Shown here piece after piece: positions 5,520-7,795 of a DNA stretch of 7,795 bases. The stretch is from positions 1-7,795 of the forward strand of contig JAFTEK010000043.1 of NCBI GenBank assembly GCA_017453705.1. The letters run 5' to 3'. The notes below the pieces were generated by a model, which saw nothing but the letters and a program-made list of their open reading frames with translations, ran no database searches and was not told the DNA's origin. Numbering within the stretch: position 1 is the first letter of the stretch; each line of letters begins with the position of its first letter. Origin of the DNA: Treponema sp. (lineage in GTDB: Bacteria > Spirochaetota > Spirochaetia > Treponematales > Treponemataceae). Position numbers and translations under genes: made by a program.

Positions 5520-5573
5520 GTCGTGCGACCTACTAAAAGGTGTGCGCTTGAGAGCTAGTAGAAGGCGTGCGCC
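5520..5573. repeat. Three short iterated GC-rich palindromic units
   Basis: GTCGTGCGAC (5520-5529), GGTGTGCGCT (5539-5548) and GGCGTGCGCC (5564-5573) are related 10-mers. The first and third are perfect 4-bp inverted repeats around TG. The second and third are part of a 20-bp direct repeat (from 5530 and 5555, 16 of 20 identical, period 25). They lie about 22-75 bp upstream of the -35 box of the 65-aa gene and downstream of the lytic transglycosylase gene. They could be operator sites or copies of a genome-wide repeat; the sequence does not decide. No gene is seen between 5436 and 5629. Confidence 0.5.
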
Positions 5574-5629
5574 TAAGACAAGAGCTTTTCGGCCGCAGGC
5601 GGTTTTAGGAATCAGGCAGGCGCCCCCAA

Positions 5630-7741
5630 TTACCGTGGACTCTTTGAAACTGCCCCCATAATCCTGGAGACAACTTCGTCAGGATCAAGGTCGTAGTAGA
5701 GCAGTCCATATACGGAAGCCGCTCCGACAATCTTTCTTCCATATTCCCTTGTCTCGCTTATAGGCAGCATCTCCAAGAAGAGGTCGTTCGCAAGAGCCTG
5801 ATTCTTCTCCTTGTACTGGTCACTGACAGAAATCGACCAGCCCCGCACCCTGGTGATTCCAGCATTATATGCAAAAAGGGCGAGTATCTGCGAACCATCA
5901 AGCCGCCTTATCAGCTCGGAGATGTAGTAGCTGCCAAACTGTACGTTGGTTCCGCTGTCCGTCAAGTCATACTTGGAGACCTTGAGCTTCTTGGCAACAT
6001 CCCCCGCGGTCATTTCCATAAGCTGGGTCAGACCAACCGCCCCCGCAGAACTTATTACCGAAGGGTCAAAGAAACTCTCACTCCTTATCAGGGCATACAT
6101 CAGGTCTTCATCCAGTCCATACTCGGCGCAATATTCACTCACCTTGCTGGAAAATGCCCGTGGAAAGGACAGGGAAAAAAGGTTGTCGTCCAGCCCGGAA
6201 AGGGGGGCTTCACTGTTATGAAGCTTTCTGGAGGCAATCCTCAAAGACTGGGTATAATAGCCCTCCTGGTTTTTCCCGCAGCTGAACAGGAAACTGGACA
6301 GCTTTCGCACAGTGTCCAACCCTATCTCATCCTTATGACTCTGCCACTCATCGTATATCTTCTCAGGGAAACCGAAATCAGCGTACCCAAGCAGCAGCTC
6401 CTCCGCGTCCACATTCCTCTCAAAGTCCTTGTCCTGCCTCATCAGGCGGAGCCTTTCCTCCAGCTCAGCCCGGCCCACAGACAGGCGTGAAGCAGCGAGC
6501 ATCCTGTAATAGAGGTCAGTTCCGCTGTCCAAGGCGGAGTTGAGCAAAAGCATCGCCTCCCCGTCCGCATCCATGTCCTTGGGGCGATAAATTCCATCTT
6601 GCAAGAGCCTGGCCGAAACATAGCTGAACTTAGCGCAGGCCTCCAAGCTCGCAAAGCCCTTCAGCAAGTCCGCAGTCCTTACGTACAAGCCCCAGAACTG
6701 CCCGGACAGAAGGCGGTAAGAGAGGGTGTCAAGAAAATCATCAAAGTAATACGGGTCGTGCCACTTGTCCCTGTACCTCTCCAAAGCCTTTACCGCAGCT
6801 TCCGGGGAAAGCTCCATCGCGGACTGCAGGTAATACCAGAGGGCATTGTCGTAGAGCTTTTCATCAGCCTTCCCATCCTTGTCCTTTGCGGTGGCAAGGG
6901 CTGCCTTATAGCATTCCGACGCGCTGTCATACTTTCCCTTGGCACGATCGTAAAGGCGGGCGGCATAAAAATAGAAGTAAAACTGACAGCCCGCAGGAGC
7001 AGTGGCCGCATACTTCTCCAGATAAGAGGCATTCTCCGCTGACTCCGCAGAACCGTACAAGAGACACCTGCCTATGCCGCTTGCTATCTGGGCGGTCATA
7101 TTACCGCCGCCTTCCATGAATTCCTTGACCAGCGGAAGGGTGGAGCCATAGTTCCTTGTGTACAGGAGGGCAAGCATCCTGACAACCTTCGGGGCGGCTG
7201 TCAGTTCGGAGTAAAGGCTGTACTGGAGGCGGTCAAACGGACGCTCCGTGCACCAGCTCAAGAACTCTCTGGAAAAACGTGAGTCGTGCTTCTCGTTCAT
7301 CGAGCTGAGCCGGTAATAGGCGATGCTGTTATGGCAACTAGTCAGATCCACGCCCTCGGTCACACTGATAATCTTGGCATATTCCCTGTTCTCATAAAGC
7401 TCCCGAACCAAGGGCAGCAAGGCTTCCTCGTCCTGATACTCATTGAACAGGGCTGTCATAGCCTTTATGCGTGTGTCAATTCCGTCCTCGCCATTGGCAA
7501 GCTCTTCCTTGGCCTTACGCGCTATAAGGGGGTTCTCACATTTGCTAGCCGACCTGAGCTGCCTCTTTCCCTTAGCTTCCTCCCCCATCTGAAGGGAGCG
7601 AAGCCCCATGAAATACTCAGTTCCACGGCCATACTTTTCCTGTGTGTTCTCCTGTTCCTGCTTCTTGCGTCCGCAGCTGGCACTCATCACAAGAAAGAGG
7701 GAGGCCAGGGCTGACAACAGGGCGGCCTTTCTCCTTCTCAT
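5630..7741 (-). CDS. Lytic transglycosylase lipoprotein, Slt70-like, 703 aa
   Basis: This is a family 1 lytic transglycosylase, which cleaves the MurNAc-GlcNAc bond of peptidoglycan to leave 1,6-anhydro ends. The N-terminus (MRRRKAALLSALASLFLVM) is a signal peptide ending SASC with Cys23, a relaxed spirochaete lipobox, so a periplasm-facing lipoprotein is likely. Residues about 40-530 are helix-rich, with many Tyr/Leu/Ala/Arg motifs, like the TPR-type superhelix of Slt70. The C-terminal SLT domain has the catalytic Glu555 in RSESFFDP, GAVGLTQLME (568-577, where GLMQLMP is usual), AYNAG (624-628) and LPISETREYG (659-668), the Slt70-type fourth motif. The start follows an in-frame TAG by one codon, so it cannot be longer. 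It has no clear Shine-Dalgarno sequence and lies 3 bp after the LysM gene, implying translational coupling. No convincing terminator follows. Confidence 0.93.
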   Translation of the reverse strand: MRRRKAALLSALASLFLVMSASCGRKKQEQENTQEKYGRGTEYFMGLRSLQMGEEAKGKRQLRSASKCENPLIARKAKEELANGEDGIDTRIKAMTALFNEYQDEEALLPLVRELYENREYAKIISVTEGVDLTSCHNSIAYYRLSSMNEKHDSRFSREFLSWCTERPFDRLQYSLYSELTAAPKVVRMLALLYTRNYGSTLPLVKEFMEGGGNMTAQIASGIGRCLLYGSAESAENASYLEKYAATAPAGCQFYFYFYAARLYDRAKGKYDSASECYKAALATAKDKDGKADEKLYDNALWYYLQSAMELSPEAAVKALERYRDKWHDPYYFDDFLDTLSYRLLSGQFWGLYVRTADLLKGFASLEACAKFSYVSARLLQDGIYRPKDMDADGEAMLLLNSALDSGTDLYYRMLAASRLSVGRAELEERLRLMRQDKDFERNVDAEELLLGYADFGFPEKIYDEWQSHKDEIGLDTVRKLSSFLFSCGKNQEGYYTQSLRIASRKLHNSEAPLSGLDDNLFSLSFPRAFSSKVSEYCAEYGLDEDLMYALIRSESFFDPSVISSAGAVGLTQLMEMTAGDVAKKLKVSKYDLTDSGTNVQFGSYYISELIRRLDGSQILALFAYNAGITRVRGWSISVSDQYKEKNQALANDLFLEMLPISETREYGRKIVGAASVYGLLYYDLDPDEVVSRIMGAVSKSPR

Positions 7742-7744
7742 GGG

Positions 7745-7795
7745 CTATTCTGCCGGAATAAGCAGGATGGAGCCTGTCTGTATGAAGTTGGGATT
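7745..7795 (-). CDS. C-terminal end of a LysM-type protein (rest outside window)
   Basis: Sixteen codons and a TAG are in the window, reading NPNFIQTGSILLIPAE. This matches the end of a LysM repeat (NP-x-x-I-x-x-G-x-x-L-x-IP), a peptidoglycan-binding module. The stop lies 3 bp before the lytic transglycosylase start in the same frame, so the two genes are very probably one operon. The rest of the protein, and whether it has a catalytic domain, cannot be seen. With so few residues the LysM call is likely but not certain. Confidence 0.65.
   Translation of the reverse strand, partial: NPNFIQTGSILLIPAE

Noticed and set aside
7286..7714. Plus-strand open frame opposite the start of the lytic transglycosylase
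   Set aside because: It is antisense to the signal peptide and helical region of a well-supported gene, with no supporting start signal.

Overview
The window looks like chromosomal DNA of a spirochaete, most likely a Treponema of moderate GC. The clues are the methyl-accepting chemotaxis protein with a spirochaete-style signalling tip ([15 protein letters not shown]), the relaxed lipobox of the lytic transglycosylase lipoprotein, and the absence of an encoded CCA on the tRNA. This placement is an inference from protein style. No phage, IS, CRISPR or plasmid gene is visible.

Layout. Bases 1-1083 (+) hold the C-terminal 360 residues of a chemotaxis receptor, followed after 44 bp by a gene for a 185-residue exported protein of unknown function. 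These converge on a truncated RecQ-type helicase gene (-). The 173 bp gap between them holds two hairpins. A tRNA-Leu(CAA) gene (+) with its own promoter and terminator lies between the helicase fragment and comM (-). Upstream of comM come ychJ (-), a short intergenic stretch with strong minus-strand RNA-structure potential, a 65-codon gene (-) with a near-consensus promoter, a 190 bp gap with three small GC-rich palindromic units, and finally a large SLT-domain lytic transglycosylase lipoprotein (-). The last is preceded by the final 16 codons of a LysM-type protein, only 3 bp away.

How the parts relate. The LysM tail and the SLT lipoprotein form an apparent translationally coupled cell-wall hydrolase pair. 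comM is a DNA-processing AAA+ ATPase gene. ychJ and the 65-codon gene each have a recognisable promoter, so the minus-strand genes are mostly separate units rather than one operon.

The most interesting material is intergenic. Two hairpin elements 3.4 kb apart (1768-1803 and 5162-5233) share closely similar ends and look like members of one dispersed family. The second contains a nested hairpin and is followed by another, and its non-Watson-Crick pairs are all G-U only when read as minus-strand RNA. ychJ appears to be transcribed as an almost leaderless mRNA. The RecQ gene stops right after helicase motif III, leaving half a motor. Nothing seen establishes a new multi-gene system.
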